Source: Culex pipiens pallens (lineage: Eukaryota; Arthropoda; Insecta; Diptera; Culicidae). Taken from it: a stretch of 64,000 bases of DNA. Under the pieces are notes generated by a model. It was not told the DNA's origin. It made no database searches and saw nothing but the letters and a program-made list of their open reading frames with translations. The stretch covers positions 47,885,808 to 47,949,807 of the forward strand of contig NC_068938.1 in assembly GCF_016801865.2 (NCBI RefSeq), given 5' to 3'. Shown piece after piece: positions 23,866 through 36,244 of the stretch (the stretch's first letter is position 1; each line of letters opens with the position of its first letter). Both the position numbers and the translations under genes were made by a program.

Positions 23866-24960
23866 ATTTTTTTATTTGGCTCAAACTTTGTGAAAGCCTT
23901 CCCTATGACCAAAGAAGCTTTTTTGTGTCATTGGTTCACCCATACAATTTTGGCTGCTGTCCATACAAAAATGGTATGCAAATATTCAAACAACTGTAAC
24001 TTTTGAGTGAATTTTCTGATCAATTTGGTGTCTTGGGCAAAGTTTTAGGTATTGTTGAGGACTATTGAGAAAAAATAGGTATACAGAAAAAAAGATTTTT
24101 AATCAACTTTATTTTCACTAAAACACAATTTCCCAAAATACGTATTTTTCGATTTTCGAGATTTTTTGATCTGTTTCAGGAGACAAAACCCCGCAAATTT
24201 TGAGCCATAGAGAAACATGGTCAAAAAAACTGCCCCCGAGTTATAATTTTTGAACAAATAGTGCTCTTTGGAAAAAATCGAAATTTAGTGCAAAAACAAA
24301 TTTGAAATCATTTTTAAATGTAAAATTGAATTTCCAATTGAAAAGTACTTCACAGATTTTTTGATAAAGGGCTCTGTTTTCAAGATACAGCCACCGAAAA
24401 TTTGATTTTAGCGAAATATTTGCAGTTTTTCGATTTTTAAAAATAGTGACCATGAGTGACCATCTCTAAAAATTGTTTTTTTTTTTCAAAAAGTTCATAA
24501 AATTTGCTATATAATTGTCTAAGAGACATTGAAGATTGGACCTCGGGTTGCTGATATACAGCAGCTTTAAGAAAAAGAAACACGAAAATTGAAGTTTTCT
24601 TAAAATAAGAACAAGATTGTCCGTCAGGCCTGGACGCAAACGCAAAATTCTGCGCCTGTCATCATAGCCTGCCAAGCAACCCCTGCAGATTGTTCGACTG
24701 ACAGCCCACCATTTTCTATTGTCGATATCTCTGCAACTAATGGTCCGATTTTCAATGTTAAAACTTGAAACATTCGTGAAATTTTGTGATCTTTTCGAAA
24801 AAAATATTTTGTCAAGTCTAGTATATTGAATGGGCATAATATTACATGTTTAGTCCTTTTAAAATGTTAGTCTTGATTTAAAAAATTTAAAATATTTTCG
24901 GAAATCAAAAAATACGTATTTTGGGAAATTGAGTTTTTGTGAAATAAAAGTTGACTAAAT
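23866..24960. repeat. Family D foldback, diverged copy with insert
   Basis: The copy carries the family D blocks (CAAAGAAGCTTTTTTGTGTC, AGGAGACAAAACCCCGC, TAGTGACCATGAGTGACCAT, CTAAGAGACATTGAAGATTG). A GC-richer piece at about 24604-24700 (CGTCAGGCCTGGACGCAAAC) interrupts the arm and is not family D. Confidence 0.65.
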
Positions 24961-26085
24961 ATTTAACCTGCTATTTTTTCCTTCTGCTTCTTTCTATTCC
25001 TTACATTTCAGCGGATAAAAAATCCACCGATGAAATAATGCCTACTCACATGCACTTTGCGGGTTACATCACGATCACCCATCCCTTTCAATCATTATCG
25101 CGTCATTAGAATACGCTCGAGAGCTGGGTCAGTATCATTAATAGTGACGTGCTTTACCTGCAAAGGAAAAAAGAAACGAAGAGAAAGAAAGAAAGCTTAG
25201 GTTAATTACAGATGTTAACAGGCACAGCCCTAGCTGAATCGATCGATGCCGCCGCTGGGATCAATTATCGTTTCAACTTTGTTACTCAATTTTGATTGCT
25301 GCATCGAAGAGATTGACGGGGGCACAACCAACCATGCCGTAACTATTATTTCACCCAGTGAGAAGACTTTTGAGAAGACGACGGTTAATGCGCCGCCACA
25401 TGAACCGCAGTCTTGGTACCTTGGAGGCAAAATGGCGGTCAGTTGGTGGTGGTGCACTGGAACCCTTTAATTTTCCCTCCGTGTTATGCAGTCGGATATT
25501 TCCCAGAAAAAAAAAGAAGACAGCAGAAAAAAAGGGCCTTTCTTTTCGTGACTTCTTTCAGACCGTTCCTTTCTTCTCACACCTCCTTTTCAGGAGGGGG
25601 TGCCCCCTTAATTTGCACAATCTCTTGCATCGCGTTTTTTCTTCTTCTTAAATCACTATCTGGCCCAAGGGAGTCTGTGTGTTACAGTTGTTCCCGGCGG
25701 GAGCAAACTCTATTATACAATCGCTGTTACAGATGCTGCTGGTGCGGGTTTCGGACGCTTGGTAAAAAGAAAGGTGAAATGTGGTGAACTAAAAAAATGG
25801 TGCTGCGCTAGAGGGGTTACAGATCTTAAGTAGTTAACAAAAAACGCAGTCAGCAGTGGGTGGACTATTTGTGAAACTTTTTAAAGCAAAAAAGCATTCC
25901 CATTAACTTTAGAAAAGCTTTACAAAATCTGTTCAAAACTTTTTAATATTCTTTTGCATTTTGCGGTAATGGGCGATAATAAATTTGTATGAAGACTAAT
26001 ATATAGAAATATGATGACAATCATTTGTCAATCAGTGTGAACATTTGAAGGAAATCCTTTTAATATGTTGAAACACTGGCATTGG
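24961..26085. other. Single-copy-like island
   Basis: GC-richer DNA between repeats. Overlapping frames of 74-124 codons on both strands at 25230-25787 have no family motifs, and none has splice-site support that I can see. Possible regulatory or intronic DNA. Confidence 0.3.
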
Positions 26086-26089
26086 TTCT

Positions 26090-26460
26090 ACAGTCCATAC
26101 CCAATTATATGAAGGCTCGATTATCCGAAGGTTTGTATGGGACTTCGGATATTCGAATCACGAACAATTTTTATTTTCGTTTCTTACTTTAAACATCAAT
26201 TTAGAGTTATGCGACCCAATTTTAGTCAAATTTGAATGGTTGATTGTGTGTAAAATTAAAAAATGCATTTTTCTATATTTCATCATCGCCATTTTGGCCG
26301 CCATCTTGGATTTATAAATTCTTAATCAATTTAGACTAGTTTAAGGGTCATACTTAAGATCAACAATTAAAAATAAGACAACGAATACAAATTTTTTTCC
26401 TTATTCGATTATCCAAAGTGAAAATTTGCCAAGGCCTTCGAATAATCAAGTCTGGACTAT
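26090..26460. repeat. MITE with AGTCCA/TGGACT ends
   Basis: The left end AGTCCATACCCAATTATATG and the right end ATTCGAAGGCC...GATTATTCGAAGG (read in reverse) are imperfect inverted repeats, with TTCGGATATTCG-type blocks inside. A worn relative lies at about 33640-33720. End type and A/T flanks would fit a pogo-like family but this is not certain. Confidence 0.5.
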
Positions 26461-27031
26461 TACTGCTGACAAATGTTGAATTTTGCATTAAAAATTGAAT
26501 TTTTCCTTCTTTGAAAAAGGGAAAACTTTCTTGACTTGTGAAGACTGCTGACTGTAGTGCAATTTTCCCTTGAAATAAATAATTTACATTTTTTTTTTGA
26601 TTTTCAATTCCACTCGTAACTTTAAATCAAGAAGATGTTCAAAATGACCAGAAATTGTAAAATCTGTGGAAATTTGTCAAAATCATGCAAAGTTAATGAT
26701 TAATCGTTAATCTGGAATTCCCAGATTCATCTGGCAACCTGACAATCTTGACATCATATAATTTGAAAAAATATATATATAAAATAATAAAATAGCTGGT
26801 ATTTTAATGCTTTTGTATCCTTCCTTCACGGAGAAAATCCCAAAATAGGTAACAAGCGTTCATGGCGTTTGGAACCAGGAACAAAAAATTCAAAATTCAT
26901 GCAACATTTTTAAAATTTTCATATTTTCTTATCCCACTTTCTTCATATTTTCAGAGTTGAGGGACATGAACAATGGCCTGAATTTAAATAAGATGTTTTT
27001 TAAAGCATAAAAAACTTTAAAAAACACCTCT
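26461..27031. other. AT-rich non-coding DNA
   Basis: No gene, clear repeat end or RNA signal seen. Confidence 0.3.
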
Positions 27032-28906
27032 GAGCAGTTCTCTCAGATTTCGGTCATTCGATTTTTTTTGTATTTTTTAATCCGACTGAAACTCTTTTGG
27101 TCCTTTTGGTATGCCCAAAAAAGCCATTTTGCATCATTAGTTTGTCCATATAATTTTCCATACAAATTAAGCAGCTGTCCATACAAAAATGATGCATGAA
27201 AACTCAAAAATCTGTATCTTTGGAAGGATTTTTTTGATCGATTTAGTGTCTTCGGCAAAGCTGTAGGTATGGATAAGGACTACACCGAAAAAAAATTATA
27301 CACGGTAAAAAAATTTGGTGATTTTTTATTTAACTTTTTGTCACTAAAACTTGATTTGCAAAAAAACACTATTTTTATTTTTTTTGAATTTTTTGATTTG
27401 TTTTAGAGGACATCAAATGCTAACTTTTCAAAAATTTCCAGGTTGTGCAAAAAATCTTTCACCGAGTTATGAATTTTTGAATCAAAACTGATTTTTTCAA
27501 AGAATCGGAATATTGGTCAAACAAATTTTTCAACTTCAATTTTCGTTGTTAAATCCAATTTGCAATCAAAAAGTACTTCGGTGAAATTTTGATAAAATGC
27601 ACCGTTTTTAAGTTAAAGCCTTTTTTAGGTAACTTTTTTGAAAATTGTCGCATTTTTTCATTTTTTTTAAATAAGTGCACATGTTTGCCCGCTTTTGAAA
27701 AAAATATTTTTGGAAAGCTGAGAAAATTCTCTATATTTTGCTTATTTGAACATTGTTGATACGAACCTTATTTGCTGAGATATTGCCATGCAAAGGCTAA
27801 AAAACAGGAAAATTGATGTTTTCTAAGTCTTATCCAAACAACCCACCATTTTCTAATGTCGATATCTCAGTAACTTATGGTCCGATTTTCAATGTTAATA
27901 TATGAAACATTCGTGAAATTTTCCGATCTTTTCGAAAAAAAATATTTCAAAGAAATTTAAACCGAGACTAACATTTTAAAAGGGTGTAATATTGAATATT
28001 TGATCCTTTTAAAATGTTAGTCTTGGTTTGAAATTTTTGAAAATATTTTTTTTGAAAAGATCGAAAAATTTCACGGATATTGCATACTTTAGTATTGTAA
28101 ATCGGACGATTAGTTACTGAGATATCCACGATAAAAAATGGTGGGTTTTTTGGGTGAGACTTGGAAAACATCAGTTTTCCTGTTTTTAAAACCTTTGCAT
28201 GGCAATATCTCAGCAACTAAGGGTCTTATCAACAAAGTTCAAAAAGCAAAATATAGAGAATTTTATCAGCTATTCAAAAATATTTTTTTCAAAAGTGGGC
28301 AAACATGTGCACTAACTTTAAAAAATGAAAAAGTGCGACTATTTTCAAAAAAGTTACCTAAAAATGGCTTTAACTTGAAAACGGTGCACTTAATCAAAAT
28401 TTTATATCGAAAAAAGTTGAAAAAATTGTGCGACCAATTTTTCGATTTTTTGAAAAAAATCAGTATTGATTCAAAAATTCATAACTCGCTCAATGATTTT
28501 TTGTCCTCTAAAACATATCAGAAAATAAAAAAAGTTAAAAATAGTGTTTTTTTGCAAACCAAGTGACAAAAAGTTCAAATCAAGTGACAAAAAGTTAAAT
28601 AAAAAATCACCAAAAATTTTTTTACCGTGTATCCTTTTTTTCAGTGTAGTCCTTATCCATACCTACAGCTTTGCCGAAGACACCAAATCGATCAAAAAAT
28701 TCCTTCAAAAAATACAGATTTTTGAATTTTTCTACATCGTTTTTGTATGGACAGCTGCCAAGTTTGTATGGAAAATTAAATGGACAAACTAATGATGCAA
28801 AATGGCTTCTTTGGGCATATCGAAGGCACCAAAAAAGTTTCAGTCGGATTAAAAAATACAAAAATTAAAATTCTTAAAAAAAGACCGATTTCGTAGAGAA
28901 TTGCTC
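27032..28906. repeat. Family D foldback element, 1.88 kb, most complete example
   Basis: Ends are GAGCAGTTCTCTCAG (left) and TCGTAGAGAATTGCTC (right). The arms pair for most of their length: CAAAAAAGCCATTTTGCATC at 27117 against the complement at 28795-28815, and TGTCTTCGGCAAAGCTGTAG against CTACAGCTTTGCCGAAGACA. Frames at 28138-28868 and the mirror frames are repeat-derived. Confidence 0.85.
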
Positions 28907-29084
28907 TGGTTCTTAAATTCAGGAACAAAATTTACGACTTCGGGATTTGATTTTTTTTCTTTCCTCTTTAACATTCCAATGTTCAAGGCTCCAAAAAAGT
29001 TGAAACGGTAACTTCAACTCAATGGTTCTCGGGCCTAACTCAACCAATCAAGATAATTCTTCTTTCCAGTGATTTGTTAGGATG

Positions 29085-29515
29085 TCTATAGCAGAGATGG
29101 AATAATCGCAAAAAAATCAATTTCGCTTGTGAACTTTCTTCACCCGCGAAAGAGAGAGGAGGCAAATCACGCAAAAGAAAATCGCTCCCGAAATTTCCAA
29201 GAAAATCAATTTGCTTATAATTTTTTTGTGAATTTCCTTGTCAGCACCACTTTATAATATTTATTTCACACACATTGCCCATCTCCAAAAAGTGACAGGT
29301 AATATTTCGACGTGAGACGATACACTTGCAACTGTAGTAGTGGAAAAGGCGTTCCGCCGAATAATCAAGACGATGATTTTTTTCGATTCTTTTTACCGAT
29401 CTTTCGTGCGCGAGAGAGGAGAGCCAAGCTCCCTACGGATTTTTTCTCTAGATGAACGTCTAGAGATTTTCTTTTGATGATGATTATGCCATCGCTGATG
29501 TCTAGATGATTCTAG
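29085..29515. mobile_element. Non-autonomous hAT-like element, short copy
   Basis: Ends CAGAGATGGAATAATCGC and GATTATGCCATCGCTG are inverted and have the CAGNG start common in hAT elements. ATGTCT lies close to both ends. The interior matches both outer portions of the 5.1 kb copy without its central insertion. No transposase frame. Confidence 0.65.
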
Positions 29516-31480
29516 AACTTTGCAGAACTTAATTTGATCAAATCTATAATTTTTGCGATCAAAAACAACGTTCTAATTTGCTGGGATGGGGAGGTCAGCT
29601 ATTGTTTTAGACATATAATTTTGTGGAAAAGTTACCTGAAGCCTGAGAATCTCCGAAATAGTTCCAGCTGTCAAAATGCTAATGCACCTTTTGCAAATGT
29701 TTCTCCAGATTTTTTGAACATTTTATACAAATTAAATTAAGTGACTGGAAAGGATTGAATATATATTTTTTTATTTCAATTGAATGTTAACAAAAATTTT
29801 AAATAGCGCATCGAAATTTTTTGAGAAGTAATGAAGCGTTACGTTTTAGGTGAATTTTGTCCAATCTGCAATGCTATGTCGGTGTAATATTTGGCAAAAT
29901 TGTTTTTTTATGTCATTTATCAGCCTGACATGTCATGGAAAAATTAGCGGATGAAATGAATATAAATATCATTTAAAATTAATATTTTACAAAAAAATAC
30001 TTTAGACTTTAGCAAAAAATACCACAGAAATATTTTAAATTAGGAATCAAATGTGTAAGGCATATCAAACAACAACTTTTTTTTTCATTTGCATTAAGGC
30101 CGGTGCAAATACTTATTAGTTTATGTCACTTGACTCTGAGCTAAGTGAAGTAAAAAGTTTATCAAGAAATTCAATTTGAAAAAAAAAATCAAGACCTGGA
30201 TTGTTTTTTGACGCCTTATATTTTGAAAAATCATAATATTTTTATTTAAATGAGCTTCGTATGGGTGAAGTATCCGTTATTATTTTCTCTTAGATCTAAT
30301 CACTACTATCAGTATCGCAAAAGCGTGACTTAAGCAACAATTTAATAATAAAAAAACAACTATGATCATAATCGCTACTGCTACTGCATAAAAAGAAGAA
30401 GAAGAAAAAAAAGTAAAAGAAATTCCAGTGTCCGGTGGTTTCATATTTAAATTGCTTGCATATCTTTCGAAGGTAGCAGCAAAATAAACTGCACAATAAT
30501 TAACATTTTTTGCTAATCGTTTTTCTGTCGCACTAAGGCAGATCCACCGACTTGAAATGCCAGCGATGATGATGGCTAATCGATTGTTTTCATTTCGATC
30601 CCGCTGCTGGGGCTGATTGGCTGCAAATTAAAGATGGTAAGTTATTCACTTTCACCCTCCAGCAAAGGTCGAATCATCGAGGTAAAAAATCGTGATTACG
30701 TGATATTGTGATTCTAATAAGGCTTCAAAAAGAAGCTGATTGGTTTTGAATTACTTAGATCAATGAAATTTTTAAAACTCGATTGCTCAACATCACAACC
30801 AAAACACGCACTTTCAATATGACATCATTTCAATGGCCACATAACTGACTTTGGTTCCGGCGGCCGTCGATTGACTCATCGTTTTCACTTTCACGCCATA
30901 GCTCGGGGTGACCACACCAAGATGCGTCCGATGGCAGAAAATAACAACAAAAAATGGCAAACGATCGGTCCGCGGGCCATTTTCATCCCAAAATTGCCTG
31001 GATAATAAATTTTATAACAGATACCCCCCCGTTGGGCTGCTTTTTGCGGAAATAGATGTTTTCCTCCGCGTGGACATGATTTCGTGAGGCACGACCGGCG
31101 TGTTTCTGTTGTAAAACAATCGATTAAATGTTACTGGATTGGCACGTGAGGGCACAGGAAAAGCCAATGATTTAGGTTAATTTTTATGTCACTTTATTAT
31201 TGGACCTAGCCAAGATGTAATATCATTAACTCTTCTTAAATGACAAGTCTTGGTAGATTTTAAAAAAATGTTGAAATTTGAGGGAGCATTGCTTTGAATG
31301 AATTATCTGTAGTTATCCAAGTGAGCAAAATTATGAAAATAAATGTTTTTTTTCTATTTTATAAACAATGCAAATTTTAGTCCTCCCCATGATTCTTCGT
31401 GGAATTAAAAAAAAACTACTAAAATTTTATAATTTCATTAAAAAAAATGTAAAATCGACTTTAGATAACATTGAAATGCG
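29516..31480. other. AT-rich DNA with a worn hairpin repeat and a GC-richer island
   Basis: At 30096-30165 lies a diverged copy of the hairpin repeat found at 59501-59590 (GCCGGTGCAAATACTTATT, then AGTTTATGTC). The section 30530-31170 is GC-richer and looks single-copy. ATGGTAAGTT at about 30634 resembles a splice donor but no exon can be supported. Confidence 0.3.
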
Positions 31481-31700
31481 TTCATTTTGTTATTTAGCTC
31501 TAACTTTGAGGGACTGACCAAAGAAGCCATTTTGTGTTATTCGTTCGCCCATAGAAGTCTCCATACAATTTTGGCATTTATTCATTCAAATATGGTGTGT
31601 AAATTTTCGAAAATTTGTGTCTTTGAAAGGAATTTTTTGATTTGGTATCTTCGGCAAAATTGTTGGTATTGATAAGGATTATTCATAAAATATACTTTGT
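31480..31700. repeat. Family D fragment
   Basis: Short, diverged arm piece with TGACCAAAGAAGCCATTTTG and TCTTCGGCAAAATTGTTGG. Confidence 0.6.
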
Positions 31701-31749
31701 GTATTTGATTTGCAGTCATGACTGATGCAAAATATGCAATTAATCAAAT

Positions 31750-34700
31750 TCATCCAAAAACTTAGGCTCACTTCTAGAAATCATTAAATTTCCCCATTTA
31801 CTTTGGTGATAGGCCAAACCGCAAAACCACAAACACACCGTACCAATTTGTACCACGCAAGATCTGTTTACGAGCTCTTTCGTCTATGCAAAACTACAGG
31901 CCACCATGGCCAAAGAAGGGGGCAACAATAGTGAATTGATACCGCGCCCATCAAAGCAATAACAACATCTCCTCTGAAAATAGTAAGCACCGTCTCCTTT
32001 CCTTCCACCCTATTTCATTCATCGCAACTAGAGAAAAGTGAAGCTTGTGCTAAAGCAAATCATGGGGGAAATCCGAAGCTTATAATGGTAAACTTGCGAG
32101 CAAGTATGGAGCTACCTTAAATTTCACATACCATACCAGTGCTGCAATTGAAATTCAACAAGACAGAGAAAAAAAAAAGTTTCGGTTCGTCAAAAACTCC
32201 CACCAACGCCCACTTTTTTGTTGTTTTATTTTTTTACCAAAAATAGAAAAAAAGAAGAAGTAAACAAAATAGTTGAAACTTGGATAAAACCTACTCGAGT
32301 TGGTGCGTATAAAATCCGTGTCAGACGTTACAGACTGGTGCTTCCTCTTTGCTTGTGTTTTATTTTGATTTCTGGTTGTAATTTTGGACAGAGTTTTTTT
32401 TTCTTGTTAATTTCACAGTTTTATATTAATCACTAAGTGTAGCGAAACGCGAAAAATTGTTTTGTTTTTCTTCTTTTAAAATGTTTTATTATTGTTATTT
32501 TTTTTCAATGAAAAAATATGTACAAAATTCGAAAATAGTTTCAGAAACCAAAGGTTTTTTTTTCACTTTAATTCTAGTTTTGAATTAAATTGAAAAAGGA
32601 AAGTAAAAGCTCAATTTTTCATTAATCAGATAAAATAATGTTTGAGTGAAAAATAAACTGCTTCAATCCAAAATAATTTGCTTCCACTATCTCAACAACC
32701 TTGGCACTACTTTCCCACCATCATCAGTGACGGCAGCATCGGAAATCGTTCTGCCTCCATGATTCTACGCTCTTGTGCACCCGCGCACACGTAAAGTGAA
32801 AGTCCCTAGCAAGCAAGAAGAAAATTTGTCGATTCGGGAGCAACTTAGTTGCGGTTGGGTAACCGTAGTCAGTCGAGGGGTGGTTTTGTTTTTCTTCGTT
32901 ATTGAGAAATCTTTTTTTTGGTTTTTGTTTTGTTATCTTACTCTATTTTTACTCCATTTTTTTTTTGTTTTTTTTTTTAAATTATTGATTTTGTGTTTTG
33001 TTTGTTATAATATTGCTAGTACATTTTTTTCATAATACATAAGTAATACAGTATTACTTTTAAAAGTTACTTGATGATTTTTCAACACACAAATTAATTA
33101 TAAAGGACAACTGATTTATTGCAACTTAACACCAACTGATCAAGAGAGAAGGAAATCGACCAGTTACTCCACCCACCTTCCTCGTATGCAGCTTGGGACC
33201 ATAAATCATAACCGCCCAAAAGCGAACCTTTTTCCGAAAATCAAGCTTCAGCAAAGAAGCGGAAAGGAAAATTCCAAGCCAGCCGCTCTTTTATTACTAT
33301 TTACACCTTCTTTGCTTCACAACCCACCATTGGGGAGGTGGTTTGTTTGGCGCGAAACGGGTGTGAATTTCGGTAAAGGAACTTGAGCGGTTTCCGATTG
33401 CGCATCGCCCCCCCCCCCTTATTTTTTTGTTGTATCACAGAGATTATAAATTTTATTATAAATTCGTACACATACCTATTGATTTTTAAATTTTATCCAA
33501 AATTTTCGATGCTTCTTTTATATCACTTTACATAATTTATACTGAAATACTTTTTCAAAAGGTCTATGTGCCATAGATTTCTTATGCTGCCTTTTGAAAA
33601 TGTTAGCAGGTTTTGTAGAATTAGAAAAAAAGACACCAAAGTTTTTTCGTGATTCAATTCTCCGAAGTAAAAATTTGTAAGGATTTCGGATATTGGTCTT
33701 CGGACCGAATATGCACTGTATTACTATTCCTTGCTTTCCTTTTTATTACCAAAGAATCTTGAGCATGGCATGTCAAATGTCCAAACACCTAGCTATATTA
33801 GACTGAATTGAAGTTTCATCAATATGTGGACTTTCTTTTTCTTGGACATCAGTCAGCTATCGATTTTATGTCAGTTCGATTTTAGAATCAGTTATGTTAT
33901 TCTTCTTATATTTTTTTAAGTTTTTATTTACAGTATTTATGCGTAAGTTGTTATTTCCTAAATGTTGACGATTTTTACAATCAATAGTCCTAAACTTTAA
34001 AATTTGTTTAAATAATAAATAGTTCTTTTGAATAAAAATGTATCAATAAACGTTATACCATGTACTCTGAATCTCTGAACCTCCGATTTTACTATCAATT
34101 GCGTTCCAATGAATATTTAAATGTTTAACAATTTTTTTGGCCGCAACTTTTTTTTACAAAATTACTGCAATGGGATTTCTTTTCGGTTTAAAACAAGTGT
34201 ATATTAAATTGTTGCATTGGCTCCCAAAACTTATATGTTTTAAAAAAGTAAATTTTTTAAAAATGCTCAATTTTTTGAATAAATGTATTATCATTTAATT
34301 TATTGCTGTTTTGAATTTTTCTAAAAAATGTCAAACTTTGAAAACCTGTTCGGAAATGTTTTAATTGATTTTATTCTGGAGAGCCTCATCAAAAAATAAG
34401 CGATTTTGAATGAACTTTAAGGTCGATACCATACTCGATTTGTCAAATTTCCAACGCTGAGATCATCATCGATTCGGTGGACAAGGTCCGTCAAAACATT
34501 TTCTTTTTACGCCACCGCACTTTCGCATGTCACATTGTTCGGTATCGCACTGTATCGAAAACTTTCCCACATCATGTATTTCTTCCCGTATGCAATTGAT
34601 TTCCGTGCCGTCAAAAAACGTTGAATAAATAAAGACCCGTTCAGGGAATCGCTTTCATTGCGCGACTTTGAGCAAATCCGCGATGTGCGAAAAATTTGTG

Positions 34701-35500
34701 TGGTTTGTTTATTCACCAACAAACCAACAAAGAATGCAAAACAAGCGAAAAACTTTCTATCTCGACTTGCACGACAATACGACGACGCCGGTGACTTAAA
34801 CGCATCGTTTCGCCGTACCTCGGAGCAAACAATAAGCGACGAACCTCGTTGACAGCTCATGCCTTCTTCGACTTTGCTTTTTTTTCTCCAGCGCCGTTTT
34901 TTTTATTTACCAACAACATACACCACGTGCCGCATTGACGGTTCATTCACTTTCACATTTCACTGCTGTAGCCGTCGGAAGCTTCAAGCGGGCTTTTTCG
35001 TAGTTTACTGCGAGTACCCACTTGGTCGGAAATTACCGGAATTTAAGTTTTGCAGCGCAATTGCGCCTTTTTCTCAAACCGCGCAATAGAGGGTCACTTT
35101 CGTTCAAGTTCTTGAGAGGTTTTTACGTGAGCGCGCGCACGCGCGAAAATCTCTTGAAGACTTCTTGTCAATGTCTTGAAAGTCCACAGCACAGCTGGTT
35201 GAGTGCTGCAAGCCGTTGAAATGGTAATCTAACGGTTCAATTGATACTTTTACGAGCGGTGGAGGTTTTTCTACGACCGTCTCCTGGAATGGCAGGCAGG
35301 CGGGATTCAAGCGGTTAACAGACCCAGCTGAAGCAAACCAACAGAAGCATACTTGTCATTCCGGAATGTGTGAGCTGGGTTTCATTGGAAGTGTATATGC
35401 CTTGCAAAGTATACATGGTAAGACATGCGATTTACTCCGGTCAGTGATATCTGGTGGGTTGCATGACATCAGATTTCAGTTTGATATGCCTAAAAATGCA
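31750..35500. other. Non-coding DNA with several GC-richer islands
   Basis: Islands lie at about 31790-32110, 32690-32900, 33120-33410 and 34430-35340. The last has regular composition, runs rich in CG and TG, and looks like 5' regulatory or untranslated DNA. Frames of 64-117 codons there sit on both strands with no family motif. At 33640-33720 is a worn relative of the 26.1 kb MITE. Confidence 0.3.
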
Positions 35501-35509
35501 AAAAAAAAA

Positions 35510-35700
35510 CATCATTCCCTACCAACTCACACAATATCGGAAAAAGTTGCCCTGACCTCTCATCGATTGCTATGAAATTTTGCTTTATGGGGTAGTTTTA
35601 GTACCTGATCACAAGCTTGAGTTTCATTTTTCAATATTTGATGGCGAAGGGGCGGTACGACTCTTCTAATTGTTTGAAAAAAGATAGTTTCATTAAAAAC
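35510..35700. repeat. Single degraded arm of foldback family E
   Basis: CCCTACCAACTCACACAATA, then TTTATGGGGTAGTTTTAGTACC, then GGGGCGGTACGACTC follow the order seen in the left arm of element E at 10545, with many substitutions. Confidence 0.65.
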
Positions 35701-35819
35701 TAAGATATGGGACAACATATCAACATCAACAACCCAGACCTATTTTTCTCCTTTTTTGCTACTTCTTTTGAAGATAAGTAGGTTTTATCGAAATTTTGAG
35801 AACTACAAAAAATTCTTTG

Positions 35820-36144
35820 TCACCAAAATTCTATCCTTTCATGGGTTTGACCTAAATATCGTTGAAAAACGTCTATACAAGTAAAAATCACGACAAATCG
35901 ACGTCGTCGTGCTATCTTGTCGCACCCGCCATTTCGACGTTCCGAGAAAAACGCGTTTTAATGTTTGACCTTGAATATACAAAAACGAGGGCACGCAATG
36001 TAAACAATAACAAACACGTTTTGTTTGGCTGACCATTCTGTGCATTGTCCCAAAGTTTGGTTGAAGTTGGTTGCTGGAGTCCCGAGTTATAATTACAAAT
36101 GTTTACGGTAGTCTAGCTTGTACGTGCGACAAACGCATCCTGAC
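35820..36144. repeat. Repeat-like block running into the assembly gap
   Basis: The tract with ACGTCGTCGTGCTATCTTGT and CGTTCCGAGAAAAACGCG has the look of a dispersed mosquito repeat and ends at the gap (CGACAAACGCATCCTGAC). Its right edge cannot be seen. The frames here are not supported as genes. Confidence 0.4.
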
Positions 36145-36244
36145 NNNNNNNNNNNNNNNNNNNNNNNNNNNNNNNNNNNNNNNNNNNNNNNNNNNNNNNN
36201 NNNNNNNNNNNNNNNNNNNNNNNNNNNNNNNNNNNNNNNNNNNN
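36145..36244. other. Assembly gap of exactly 100 N
   Basis: One hundred N bases, the usual placeholder for a gap of unknown size. Sequence may be missing or misjoined here. Frames drawn across it are meaningless. Confidence 0.99.

Noticed and set aside
28138..28566. 142-codon plus-strand frame
   Set aside because: It is one arm of the 27.0-28.9 kb foldback; the opposite arm has matching frames on the other strand.
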